Below are positions 27,451 through 35,147 of a DNA stretch of 64,000 nucleotides, piece by piece (the first letter of the stretch is position 1; every line of letters starts with the position of its first letter). The DNA is from Gordoniibacillus chartarius (GTDB taxonomy: Bacteria > Bacillota > Bacilli > Paenibacillales > NBRC-103111), in the NCBI RefSeq assembly GCF_042432825.1, contig NZ_JBHLWN010000090.1:36496-100495 (forward strand), in the 5' to 3' direction. Below the pieces are notes generated by a model that was given only the letters and a program-made list of their open reading frames with translations, searched no databases and was not told the origin of the DNA. A program made the position numbers and the translations under genes.

Positions 27451-28203
27451 TCATGATTCCTGCTTGGTCATTTTGGACGGGTTGTTGATTTTGTAAGGGA
27501 CCGGATGCCGCGTCAGCTTCTTGGCTACGATCTTCGCTTCGAACGACAGCTTGTCGCCTTCGGCCAGCTCGAGCTTCTTCAGCGTTGCGCTGTATGAAGA
27601 CCAAGCGGCGCCGACAGCGGTATCCGTATCGACAAGAGTAACGTCCTCATAGATGACGACTTCGTCGTCCTGCTCGGCGAAGTGGTTCGGTACGGTCGTG
27701 AATTCCTTTACCGTCGCTGTCATCTTTACCTTGTCTTCCGGCAGCTCCAGCTTCTTGCGCGCCGTCTTCTCCGTCTTTTCCGTCTTGGCCTTAGGCTCCT
27801 TCGGCTCTTTCGGCGCTTTCGGAGCGGAGACCTTCTTCGGCTCGCCCTCATTGCCGGACGTGACGCTCTCCGCCTGCTTCGGCGCCTCGGCGGATTCAGG
27901 CTCGTCCCCTTCGTCGGCGGACGCCGTCAATCTCTGGCTGAAGGACGCCGCCTGCATCTCTTTCAGGTAAGAAGGATGAATGCAGTGAAGCTGGTTATTG
28001 TCAAATTCGATCACGGCGGTCATATCGTCTGCATAACCGATAACCCGGCAAGGTACATTGAGCCCGTTTCCCTTGTAGGCATACGATTTGGATTTGCCGG
28101 CCTTCTCGGAGAGCAGCCCCCAATCCTTGCATTTGTCCATCAGCTGCTCTTCGTCGTCGAAGGCGATATACGTGCTTGGCTTGATCACGAATGCGTACTC
28201 CAT
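27451..28203 (-). CDS. Uncharacterised protein with Lys/Glu/Pro-rich linker
   Basis: I choose the ATG at 28203 (MEYAFVIKPSTYIAFDD); an upstream in-frame start lacks support. The 250-residue protein has an N-terminal ~90-residue domain, a low-complexity linker (KAPKEPKEPKAKTEKTEK near residue 135) and a C-terminal ~90-residue beta-rich domain (KVKMTATVKEFTTVP... LSFEAKIVAKKLT). The C-terminal part could be an OB-like fold by its pattern, but I do not recognise a family. No signal peptide or membrane segment. Confidence 0.7.
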   Translation of the reverse strand: MEYAFVIKPSTYIAFDDEEQLMDKCKDWGLLSEKAGKSKSYAYKGNGLNVPCRVIGYADDMTAVIEFDNNQLHCIHPSYLKEMQAASFSQRLTASADEGDEPESAEAPKQAESVTSGNEGEPKKVSAPKAPKEPKEPKAKTEKTEKTARKKLELPEDKVKMTATVKEFTTVPNHFAEQDDEVVIYEDVTLVDTDTAVGAAWSSYSATLKKLELAEGDKLSFEAKIVAKKLTRHPVPYKINNPSKMTKQES

Positions 28204-28333
28204 CTTTTCCCGCCTTTCCTGTGCTCCTGTTATTTTATCATGTTTAATCCGAAAATCATGGATTTCCCCCAAACCTCATCAAACGTTATACTATGTCTAG
28301 ATTTTCTCACACTGCTTGAAGGGAGCAATGCGC

Positions 28334-28639
28334 ATGTACGAGCATATCGTTGTATTTAAATTTACCAGCACAGTCACTCCACAGCAAGAAGAGGAACTGC
28401 TGCAGCAGCTCCTCTCGTTCAAAGGGCGTATCCCCGGCATCGTCGATCTCAGTGCAGGCCTCAACGTTACGGAGGAGACCGGTAACCGCCACGGCTTTTC
28501 GCTCGGCCTGCGCGTTACGTTCGACAGTCTGCAGTCGCTGCGCGAATACGGTCCGCATCCGGTCCACCAGCAATTCGTGTCGTCGCTATCCGGGCTTCTG
28601 GAGCAAGTCGTCGTTGTGGATTACCCTTACTCGAAATAA
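28334..28639 (+). CDS. Dabb-family (stress-responsive alpha/beta barrel) protein
   Basis: The 101-residue protein has the Dabb signature: MYEHIVVFKFTSTVTPQQEEE at the start, a middle RHGFSLGLRVTF strand and the PHPVHQQFV helix. These are small ferredoxin-like dimers of mostly unknown function in bacteria. The ATG at 28334 is nine bases after GAAGGGA. Confidence 0.85.
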   Translation: MYEHIVVFKFTSTVTPQQEEELLQQLLSFKGRIPGIVDLSAGLNVTEETGNRHGFSLGLRVTFDSLQSLREYGPHPVHQQFVSSLSGLLEQVVVVDYPYSK

Positions 28640-28671
28640 ACCGGTCCCCCTCCGCCTGGAGGGGGCCGGTT
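28639..28671. terminator. Bidirectional terminator
   Basis: AACCGG-CCCCCTCC pairs with GGAGGGGG-CCGGTT around GCCT, between the convergent Dabb and MBL-hydrolase genes. The T-run is short. Confidence 0.75.
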
Positions 28672-28685
28672 CATTATTAGCAATT

Positions 28686-29381
28686 TTATTCGCTCAATTC
28701 CAGCTGATCGCCCGGCTTGAGCGGGTGACCCGTAATGCCGAATTCCTCCAGCTGTGCGGCGTACAGAGCGGCATCCTGGGCGATCCCCGGGAACGTGCTG
28801 TGATGCACCGGGATAACGTGCTTGGCCTGCAGCCAGCGGGCGGCGATCACCGCGTCCTTCGGCCCCATTGTATAGAAATCCCCGATCGGCAAAATCGCGT
28901 AGTCGATGTCATACAGCTCGCCGAACATTTTCATATCCCCGAACAAAGCCGTATCTCCCGCATGATAAATCGTAAGTCCGTTCCAATCGATCATAAAGCC
29001 GCACGGCATTCCCGTATAGACGGCAGGCTGTCCGCCGCCGGCCGGCATCGAGGAGCTATGGAACGCTTGAACGAGCTTGACCTTGGCGAATCCGAGGTCG
29101 GCCGTTCCCCCCATATTGAAGCCGATCGTTTTGATACCTTTCACCGAGTAAATATCCGCGAGCTCCAACATGCTTACGATCGTCGCGTCGTTCGCATTCG
29201 CAATCGCTTCGGCGTCGGCGGTATGATCGCTATGACCGTGCGTAAGCAGGACGAACTCCGTCCGAATGTCCTCCGCTTTCGTCTTGGCGACGGGATTCCC
29301 GCTGAGGAACGGGTCGATGATCAGGGAATGATTTCCGTCTGTCAGGTGCACGCATGAATGTCCGTGATACGTCAGCTTCAT
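28686..29381 (-). CDS. Metal-dependent hydrolase, metallo-beta-lactamase fold (UPF0173/YtkL type)
   Basis: The ATG at 29381 follows AAGGAGG; an 81-base upstream extension has no such support. The 231-residue protein has the metal motif THGHSDHT, a further His in YHAGDTALF, and VIPVHHSTFPG near the C-terminus. This is the single-domain UPF0173 group, whose substrates are largely unknown. Confidence 0.9.
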   Translation of the reverse strand: MKLTYHGHSCVHLTDGNHSLIIDPFLSGNPVAKTKAEDIRTEFVLLTHGHSDHTADAEAIANANDATIVSMLELADIYSVKGIKTIGFNMGGTADLGFAKVKLVQAFHSSSMPAGGGQPAVYTGMPCGFMIDWNGLTIYHAGDTALFGDMKMFGELYDIDYAILPIGDFYTMGPKDAVIAARWLQAKHVIPVHHSTFPGIAQDAALYAAQLEEFGITGHPLKPGDQLELSE

Positions 29382-29480
29382 GACGATCCTCCTTGATTGG
29401 CTGGATTCGGTACAGCTATCCATAATTATACACTTCCATATAAATAAAGGCGAATCCCTCAAGCATTCGTACGGGAAGGT

Positions 29481-29535
29481 ACATATCTATGAAGTATCAA
29501 TATCTATCAATGATAGATGATAGGTAAAGATATGT
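29481..29535. promoter_or_regulatory. Nested inverted repeats upstream of the small protein/ArsB-like pair
   Basis: ATCTATCA (29502-29509) and TGATAGAT (29511-29518) flank a single A, and the outer ACATATCT (29481-29488) pairs with AGATATGT (29528-29535). Two concentric palindromes so close to a gene pair look like an operator or an RNA switch. No regulator gene is adjacent. Confidence 0.5.
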
Positions 29536-29575
29536 GCTAGCGATGGGGAGCTTCTGTACGGAAGGAGGAATACCA

Positions 29576-29773
29576 ATGTTCTTGATGACATTCGTCTCGG
29601 CTTGTGCGGGGATCGGGTTATACATGCTTCTGAAAGCGCCGAACCGTCCTCCGCAAACGAACCGTGACTCCGAAGAACATTATGCGGAAGTGACGGTCAG
29701 CTATACGCCGGCACCCGACTTTGTTGTTCGCAGCGAACGTACTCTGGCTACAAGTCCGGCTCAGAAGGAGTGA
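29576..29773 (+). CDS. Small membrane-anchored protein
   Basis: The ATG at 29576 follows GGAGGAA. The 65-residue product has one N-terminal helix (MFLMTFVSACAGIGLYML) and a polar tail. Its stop overlaps the first possible start of the ArsB-like gene, so the two are probably translated together. Family not recognised. Confidence 0.6.
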   Translation: MFLMTFVSACAGIGLYMLLKAPNRPPQTNRDSEEHYAEVTVSYTPAPDFVVRSERTLATSPAQKE

Positions 29774-29781
29774 TCGTCACC

Positions 29782-31137
29782 ATGCTTGGGCTACCAACCG
29801 TCTCGGCAACAGTAACGGTACTTTCGTTTATCTTGGCGATGGTCATCATGATGTGGCGGCCCAAAGGTTTAAACGAAGCGGTCCCCGCCACGCTCGGGGC
29901 GATCATGGTCTTGATCAGCGGAAGTGTATCCCTGGCCGATCTCGGTCGGATTGGCGCAACGGTCAGCAGTGCCGCCATTACAATCTTGGCCACGGTGGTC
30001 ATGGCGATCATTCTCGAGAGCTTCGGCTTCTTCCAGTGGGCCGCCGACGGCCTAGCCGCCAAAGCGAAGAACTCCGGGCTGCGGCTGTTCTGGTACGTCA
30101 ACCTGCTCTGTTTCCTCATGACGCTGTTTTTCAACAACGATGGCAGCATTCTGATAACGACGCCGATCCTCATCATCCTCCTTGATCGGTTAGGCTTGAA
30201 AAATCATGAGAAAATTCCTTACTTGCTGTCCGGAGCCCTGGTCGCCACGGCGTCCAGCGCACCGATCGGTGTCAGCAACATCGTCAATCTGATCGCCCTG
30301 GATATAATCGGGATGGATTTGTACATGCATACGGTCATGATGTTCGTTCCGGCGATGCTCGGTCTTCTTCTGCTGGTGCTGCTGCTCTTTTTGTGCTTTT
30401 ACCGGCAGATGCCGCACCGGCTCCCGGACAAGCGTCATCACCACCCCCGTCCCGGGCAGCATCCTCTGCTTCACCCGCAGCTCGAGGCTCCCGCTGCGCG
30501 CAGGCGAGACCGTCTGATGCGAAATATGCTGCTGTTTGTTTTTGCGGTTCGAATCAGCTTGTTCGCCGCTTCCTATTTCGGCATACCGATCGAAATTGTA
30601 GCCGTGCTCGGCTCGGTGATCCTGCTTGCCTGGCGCTGGCTTTCTTTAGGCGTATCGCCGGCCGATATGATCAAGAAAACGCCGTGGCACATTTTGCTGT
30701 TCGCCTTCTCTATGTACGTCATTATTTATGGTTTGCATAATATTGGCCTTACGGAAGCGCTTATTGCTATAGTCGAACCTGCCGTGACCAGCGACCTGAC
30801 GGGTGCCAGCCTGATGATGGGAACGCTCCTGTCGGGGATGTCGATCCTGTTCAACAACCATCCGGCTTTAATGATCGGCACGCTGACGCTCACGAATATG
30901 CAGCTCGATCCGCTGACGCTCAAGATCGCGTATTTGGCCAGTGTGATCGGTAGCGACATCGGTGCGCTGCTGCTGCCGATCGGCACGCTCGCTTCGCTGA
31001 TCTGGATGCACATTCTTAGACAGCACCGCATCCGCATCGAATGGACCGATTACCTCAAAGTGACACTGGCGACAATACCGGTTACCGTCCTGTTCACGCT
31101 GCTGCTTCTTGCCTATTGGGTACAATGGCTATATTGA
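29782..31137 (+). CDS. ArsB/NhaD-type membrane transporter
   Basis: About 451 residues and some eleven hydrophobic segments. The two conserved half-site loops of the ArsB/ion-transporter superfamily are visible: FFNNDGSILITTPILIILLD in the first half and SILFNNHPALMIGTLTL in the second. A His/Pro/Arg-rich cytoplasmic loop (HHHPRPGQHPLLHPQLEAP) sits between the halves. There is no ArsR or ArsC gene beside it, so arsenite export is not assured; other anions are possible. The ATG at 29782 follows AAGGAG. A terminator comes directly after it. Confidence 0.85.
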   Translation: MLGLPTVSATVTVLSFILAMVIMMWRPKGLNEAVPATLGAIMVLISGSVSLADLGRIGATVSSAAITILATVVMAIILESFGFFQWAADGLAAKAKNSGLRLFWYVNLLCFLMTLFFNNDGSILITTPILIILLDRLGLKNHEKIPYLLSGALVATASSAPIGVSNIVNLIALDIIGMDLYMHTVMMFVPAMLGLLLLVLLLFLCFYRQMPHRLPDKRHHHPRPGQHPLLHPQLEAPAARRRDRLMRNMLLFVFAVRISLFAASYFGIPIEIVAVLGSVILLAWRWLSLGVSPADMIKKTPWHILLFAFSMYVIIYGLHNIGLTEALIAIVEPAVTSDLTGASLMMGTLLSGMSILFNNHPALMIGTLTLTNMQLDPLTLKIAYLASVIGSDIGALLLPIGTLASLIWMHILRQHRIRIEWTDYLKVTLATIPVTVLFTLLLLAYWVQWLY

Positions 31138-31144
31138 CCGGATT

Positions 31145-31176
31145 GGCCTGCTGCTAGGTTGGCGGCAGGCTTTTTT
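31145..31176 (+). terminator. Rho-independent terminator
   Basis: GCCTGC (31146-31151) pairs with GCAGGC (31165-31170), followed by six T. It ends the ArsB-like transcript. Confidence 0.85.
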
Positions 31177-31263
31177 GTGCTGCCGGAGCAGAAGAGGGGG
31201 AATCGGCGGCATGAAAAAGCAGACGGCACGAAGGCGGTCTGCGCAATGGTTATGAAGCTCGGA

Positions 31264-31938
31264 TTAAGGCAGATGTAAGGTCTTGACATGCTCGGAATGC
31301 AAAATAACGGAAGCGCCATTCGCCGTGATCAGCTCCAATGCGCCGTCTTCGACTTTCCGAAGGAGTCCGATTTTGTACGGATTATCGCCGAGGTCGAGAA
31401 TGACGAATTGGTTCTCCAGCTTCTTCAGCTGCTGCTCAAACGTGCGGGCGAGCGTAAGGCTGGAGGGCTTCACCGGAAAATGATCCTTCGGCAGCAGGTA
31501 AGGCGTCGCTTGACTCGTATACGGTATGACATATTTGACGTGCCGCATGGAGATGAACACGTGATGGAACGTCGGTGAGTAGAAAACAAAGTAATCGTTC
31601 ATGATGCTCGTCAAATAGCCGTGGATCGATTGATTGCCGGTAATGTACAGCTCGACGAACATCCCTTTGGCATTCATGAGCATTTTCCGGTAGGAGATGG
31701 ACTCGGTTGTGCTGTCGAGCGGGGGCGGCGGCATCGCGCCGCTAGCTTCGTCGGCATCGACCGGGTCGGACGGCTTCAGGTGCTGAATGTGAAGCGAGGG
31801 CACGTAAATGAACTGATTGGCGGCATATAGGACGATAATATCGCCGGCGACATCGACCAGCTTGCCGCGAATTTGCAGCGGGCGGCCCGAAAGCTCCAGC
31901 TCGACGGTTGAGTTCAGGAAAGAGCGCACAATGTTCAT
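31264..31938 (-). CDS. CotB-domain (DUF2642-like) protein, probable spore coat
   Basis: The 224-residue protein consists of three copies of the short beta-barrel-like unit of CotB. Each begins with a VxLxxGxxxxxGxL-type strand and ends in an HIQHLK/HVKYV/HVKTL strand, near residues 10-53, 93-138 and 175-222. Between the first two is an acidic, Pro-rich linker. It lacks the Ser/Lys tail of the neighbouring CotB. It lies just upstream of a cotB-cotG-like-cotH locus in the opposite direction, so a coat role is likely, though its function is not known. Confidence 0.7.
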   Translation of the reverse strand: MNIVRSFLNSTVELELSGRPLQIRGKLVDVAGDIIVLYAANQFIYVPSLHIQHLKPSDPVDADEASGAMPPPPLDSTTESISYRKMLMNAKGMFVELYITGNQSIHGYLTSIMNDYFVFYSPTFHHVFISMRHVKYVIPYTSQATPYLLPKDHFPVKPSSLTLARTFEQQLKKLENQFVILDLGDNPYKIGLLRKVEDGALELITANGASVILHSEHVKTLHLP

Positions 31939-32062
31939 ACCCGTCCTCCTCTCTGCAAGAGTAAATTGCGCTGCATAAAGAAAAGAGAGGGCGGCCGGCG
32001 AAGCCGCAACGGGGACACGGCTGCAGGTCAGTCCCTCTCGAAAAGGATCACCAGATCAACGA

Positions 32063-32701
32063 TTAGGTGCGAGTGGCGTGGTAGCGGCTTTTGTGCGAGC
32101 TTTTATTCGAGCAGCTGCGATTTGCGCCGCCTGATCTGCTTTTGTTGGAAGCGCCGCTTTGATTGCTCTTTCCGCTTTTGTTGGAAGCGCCGCTTTGATT
32201 GCTCTTTCCGCTTTTGTTGCCTCTGCTTTTGTTTTGCGGGCTGACGCTTTTCACATGGAACAGCGGAATTTGTACAACCGATTTCTTAACAAGCAGTATT
32301 ACATAAGTCGGATTAGCGTCGGCGATAAAGCCTTCAACCTTCTCCGGACCGCCGCGATTGATTTGTACGAACTGGTGACGGAGTGCCATGACGGCCGCAG
32401 GGAAGCTGTGCGCCCGAACGAAGTTCCCCGACACGCCGCCGGAGCCGCTTCTCGAGCCGCGGCTTCCGCCGCTCTGGGAACCGCCGCTGCCGCCGCTGCG
32501 GGAGCCGCCGCTGCCGTCCGCTACGTTAAAGCTCTTAATGTGAGCAGCATTGACATAGACGATGCCTTCTCTCGTTCTTACGACCAGCAGGTCGTGCTTG
32601 ACGAAAAGCAGTTTGCCGGTGATCGAGTCGGGTCCGCCGCGGTTAATCTTCACTTCGCTGCCTACGAACTGCTCCAGTGGATGTGGCTGATGCATGGCCA
32701 T
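32063..32701 (-). CDS. cotB: CotB-like outer spore coat protein with Ser/Lys/Asn-rich tail
   Basis: Two CotB units are clear: EVKINRGGPDSITGK... to HIKSF (residues 16-58) and QFVQINRGGPEKVEG... to HVKSVS (110-154). The INRGGPE motif and the HIKS/HVKS ending match Bacillus CotB. A Gly/Ser linker (62-92) joins them. The last ~57 residues are a low-complexity tail with the 12-residue unit NKSGKSNQSGAS given twice, like the Ser/Lys/Arg-rich tail of CotB that CotH phosphorylates. It is divergent from the repeat-protein and cotH genes. AAAGGGG precedes the ATG. CotB anchors at the spore surface; here this is inferred from homology. Confidence 0.82.
   Translation of the reverse strand: MAMHQPHPLEQFVGSEVKINRGGPDSITGKLLFVKHDLLVVRTREGIVYVNAAHIKSFNVADGSGGSRSGGSGGSQSGGSRGSRSGSGGVSGNFVRAHSFPAAVMALRHQFVQINRGGPEKVEGFIADANPTYVILLVKKSVVQIPLFHVKSVSPQNKSRGNKSGKSNQSGASNKSGKSNQSGASNKSRSGGANRSCSNKSSHKSRYHATRT
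32139..32219. repeat. 36-bp tandem repeat inside cotB
   Basis: Copies begin at 32139, 32175 and (partial) 32211, and the two full copies are identical. They encode the NKSGKSNQSGAS units of the CotB tail. Identity at the DNA level implies recent duplication and a tail length that may vary between strains. Confidence 0.85.
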
Positions 32702-32936
32702 TGGGAATTTCCCCTTTCGATATAAGATAGATTGGGATCAGGACAACCTCGGGCGAATTCTACGATTCTGTATCGTGCCTTCCGTCCCCAATATCCTTGT
32801 TGTGAGGTTGTACTATATGGATATGTGGTGTCGGGGGACGATGTACAAGACAGCAATCTATCACTATGAAAATTCCACTGTCATCTATGCCAGCTAGAAG
32901 ATCAACGGATATCTATATCAACGGATTGATAGAAAT

Positions 32937-32945
32937 CATAGAGTA
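32937..32945 (+). promoter_or_regulatory. Possible sigma-K -10 element before the repeat-protein gene
   Basis: CATAGAGTA fits the late mother-cell sigma-K -10 pattern CATAnnnTA, 30 bases before the start at 32975. An AC lies 14 bases upstream, slightly short of the usual spacing. A sigma-K promoter would suit a coat gene; the match is short, so it is only a candidate. Confidence 0.3.
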
Positions 32946-32974
32946 GAGTATCAACGTTAAAGGAGGTCAACAAT

Positions 32975-33394
32975 ATGCCGCTTAAAGGAAAAGGTCCGAA
33001 GAGCAGGGGAATGGCAGATTACTGGGCTGTCGGGGCGGGCGAAGGCTCGAGAGGTCACCGTACGAAGGGCGATCGTACGAAGGGGGATTGTACGCAAGGC
33101 AACCGCACGAGAGGCAGCCTGACAGCGGGGAGCCGCACGAAAGGCAACCGCACGAAAGGCAGCCTGACAGCGGGGAGCCGCACGCATGGCAACCGCACGA
33201 AAGGCAGCCTGACGGCGGGAAACCGCACGCATGGCAACCGTACGAAAGGCAGCCTGACGGCAGGCAGCCGCACGCATGGCAGCCGTACCCACGGCGATCG
33301 CACAAAAGACTACATGAAGCATGGCCACTGGAATGGGAAGCCTCATCACAAGAGCGGAAGACAGGGTACAGGGGACAACTGCCGCGACGAGTAA
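32975..33394 (+). CDS. Pentapeptide-repeat, Thr/Arg/Lys-rich protein (CotG-like position)
   Basis: AAAGGAGG precedes the ATG. The 139-residue protein is almost wholly made of 17 five-residue units of the form G-x-(R/L/C)-T-x at residues 27-111, for example GSLTA GSRTH GNRTK. A 15-residue higher order (GNRTK GSLTA GSRTH) recurs. The protein is strongly basic, with one Thr per unit and frequent Ser. It is directly upstream of cotH, as cotG neighbours cotH in Bacillus, and like CotG is a basic, hydroxy-residue-rich repeat protein. I infer a coat protein and possible CotH substrate; the repeat itself is unlike CotG's. Confidence 0.72.
   Translation: MPLKGKGPKSRGMADYWAVGAGEGSRGHRTKGDRTKGDCTQGNRTRGSLTAGSRTKGNRTKGSLTAGSRTHGNRTKGSLTAGNRTHGNRTKGSLTAGSRTHGSRTHGDRTKDYMKHGHWNGKPHHKSGRQGTGDNCRDE
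33053..33307. repeat. 15-bp tandem repeat, 17 units
   Basis: A continuous array of 15-bp units coding the G-x-R-T-x pentapeptides, with a 45-bp super-period over the middle part. Because 15 is a multiple of three, open frames also appear on the opposite strand; these are by-products. Confidence 0.92.
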
Positions 33395-33423
33395 TCGAAC
33401 AGCCGAATAGGTTATATCACCGT

Positions 33424-33452
33424 AGAAGCCTGTCACTAGCGGATAGGCTTCT
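33424..33452 (+). terminator. Hairpin between the repeat gene and cotH
   Basis: AGAAGCCT (33424-33431) pairs with AGGCTTCT (33445-33452). The bases after it (TAGTTTG) make a poor T-run, so partial read-through into cotH is likely. Confidence 0.55.
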
Positions 33453-33479
33453 TAGTTTGTGAAGGAAGGGCGATGTTCG

Positions 33480-34535
33480 GTGAGCCTCCCTGTTCGGCAT
33501 ATTGTTATCGATGATCGTCAGCAGCTGTTGCTGCGCAAAGATGTTTGGAGCGATACGTTTGTAGAAGCCTTCCTGAGAACGGAACGGGGGCTGGAACCGA
33601 TTCAGCTTCGCTATCGGGGCGGGCACACGCGGGATTACCCGAAGAAATCCTACGAAATTGTGCATAAAGGGATCACCTATCATTTGAATGCCGAATACGA
33701 CGATCCTTCCATGATCCGGAACGCCCTGTCCTTCCGGTTCTTCCGGTGGATCGGCGTCCCGAGTCCGGAAACGAAGCATGTGCTGATCCGGTGGAACAAT
33801 GAGCATCAAGGGGTATATTTGGAGATTGAGGCCGTCGACCGCCGCTTCTTCCGCAAGAGAGGCATTCCGATGAAATCGCTGCTGTACGCGGTGAACGACC
33901 GGGCGAATTTCAGCTTGAAGGATCCGGATTCCATGCGCCGCAAGTCGTCGCTCTTCAGCGGCTATCGGCTGATGGCCGGTCCGGTATCGGAACGAAAGCG
34001 GCTTACGGCGTTCATTACAAATTTGCATACACGCCGCGCTGCCCGGCTGAGCGCTTATTTGCAGAGCAGGCTCGATATCGACAATTATTTGCGCTGGCTG
34101 GCCGGTGCGGTGTTTACGGGAAATTACGACGGCTTCGATCAAAATTACGCGTTGTTCCGCAAGCCCGGCAGCGAGCGCTACGGCATTATCCCTTGGGACT
34201 ATGAAGGCACCTGGGGGCGCAATTGCTACGGCAAAAGCTGCGGAAGCGATCTGGTCCGCATCTCGGGGTATAACGACCTGACCGCCAAGCTGTTGTCGGA
34301 CCGGGCCGTCCGGCTGCGCTACAAGAAAATTTTGCAGCAAGGCCTGAAGGAGGCGTTCACGCTCAACCGGCTTCTTCCCGAAATTCGCAGACTTCATGAC
34401 AGCATCTACCCGCATATGTACGCGGATCGTTCGCGCAAGTGGCCGTTCGCTCTGTTCGAAACCGAGCCTGAATTCATACAGCGGTATATTCAGGAGCGGC
34501 GGACGATCATCCGGCAGGAGATTAAGAAATGGTAA
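33480..34535 (+). CDS. cotH: CotH-family spore coat protein kinase
   Basis: I choose the GTG at 33480, nine bases after AAGGAAGGG. The ~351-residue protein has the CotH kinase pattern: LRYRGGHTRDYPKKSYEI (residues 43-60, with the ATP-contacting Lys region), GVYLEIEAVDRRFF, NYLRWLAGAVFTGNYDGFDQ (catalytic-loop Asp near 217-220) and IIPWDYEGTWG (metal-binding D240). CotH phosphorylates Ser residues of CotB and CotG in Bacillus subtilis and controls outer coat assembly. Both types of partner are encoded next to it here. It could be part of one transcript with the repeat-protein gene. Confidence 0.9.
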   Translation: MSLPVRHIVIDDRQQLLLRKDVWSDTFVEAFLRTERGLEPIQLRYRGGHTRDYPKKSYEIVHKGITYHLNAEYDDPSMIRNALSFRFFRWIGVPSPETKHVLIRWNNEHQGVYLEIEAVDRRFFRKRGIPMKSLLYAVNDRANFSLKDPDSMRRKSSLFSGYRLMAGPVSERKRLTAFITNLHTRRAARLSAYLQSRLDIDNYLRWLAGAVFTGNYDGFDQNYALFRKPGSERYGIIPWDYEGTWGRNCYGKSCGSDLVRISGYNDLTAKLLSDRAVRLRYKKILQQGLKEAFTLNRLLPEIRRLHDSIYPHMYADRSRKWPFALFETEPEFIQRYIQERRTIIRQEIKKW

Positions 34536-34627
34536 AAATAGCGGCGAGAACGTTCCCGCTTTCGCTGTGGGCGAATACTGTGATATAGGCATTAGCCACA
34601 TCCGGTATGAAGGAAGGGAACATCCCC

Positions 34628-34906
34628 ATGATTCAATCGATTCAAGAAGCAGTTCCGGCGGCAAGCATCGCCGCTGCAGAAGGCTGGCAGCCGAACTACG
34701 AACAGGACCGCCCCGTTCACGGAGGCTACGGTCACGGCCACGGCCACGGCTACCATCACGGGTTCCATCACGGGTTCCACGGTCATCATTATCCATACCA
34801 TCACCACTATCACTATCCATACGGCTACGTCGGCGGTTACTATTCATACCCGGTCTATACCGGCTATCCCGTTGTGTATAACCCGCAGTATCCTTGGGTG
34901 TACTAA
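34628..34906 (+). CDS. Gly/His/Tyr-rich small protein, probable coat component
   Basis: GAAGGAAGGG lies eight bases before the ATG at 34628. The 92-residue protein begins with a normal-looking ~30-residue segment and then becomes a Gly/His/Tyr-rich run (GYGHGHGHGYHHGFHHGFHG and on to YSYPVYTGYP). Such His/Tyr/Gly-rich tails are typical of spore coat proteins that cross-link by tyrosine or bind metal. It follows cotH by 92 bases. The family is not recognised. Confidence 0.68.
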   Translation: MIQSIQEAVPAASIAAAEGWQPNYEQDRPVHGGYGHGHGHGYHHGFHHGFHGHHYPYHHHYHYPYGYVGGYYSYPVYTGYPVVYNPQYPWVY

Positions 34907-34973
34907 TCCGCTCGGTTCAAGCGAAGGGATTGTCTCAATAGGGCACGTCTAACGAGAAAGTCCCAAAACACAG

Positions 34974-35022
34974 AAAGACGCCTCTTATTCCATGTGACAA
35001 GTGGGAGGGAAGCGTCTCTTTG
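34974..35022 (+). terminator. Hairpin with short T-run
   Basis: AGACGC (34976-34981) pairs with GCGTCT (35012-35017), followed by CTTTG. It separates the coat locus from the BlaI/M56 genes. Weak. Confidence 0.4.
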
Positions 35023-35062
35023 TTATGTAAAATAAATTGAAGCAGAGCCGACATGTAAGAGA

Positions 35063-35091
35063 TTGACAACTTTCATTTACACTTGTAATAT
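35063..35091 (+). promoter_or_regulatory. Promoter of the BlaI/M56 pair
   Basis: TTGACA (35063-35068), a 17-base spacer and TAATAT (35086-35091). The first BlaI operator covers the end of the spacer and half the -10 box, so repressor binding would block the polymerase. Confidence 0.75.
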
Positions 35092-35122
35092 TAAAATCGC
35101 ACCCAATCATTTACAAGTGTAA
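35077..35122. promoter_or_regulatory. Paired BlaI-type operators
   Basis: TTACACTTGTAA (35077-35088) and its exact reverse complement TTACAAGTGTAA (35111-35122) both fit the BlaI/MecI-type box TTACAnnTGTAA. They are 34 bp apart centre to centre. Such pairs let a BlaI dimer repress its own operon. Confidence 0.82.
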
Positions 35123-35147
35123 TTCAAAATGGAAAGCAGGTATTGTC

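Noticed and set aside
32982..33305. Two minus-strand Cys/Pro- or Val/Arg/Leu-rich repeat frames
   Set aside because: They arise because the 15-bp repeat keeps all frames open; the plus-strand frame has the AAAGGAGG site and fits the coat locus.
33417..34847. 476-residue minus-strand frame
   Set aside because: Antisense to cotH and the His-rich gene; no family resemblance.
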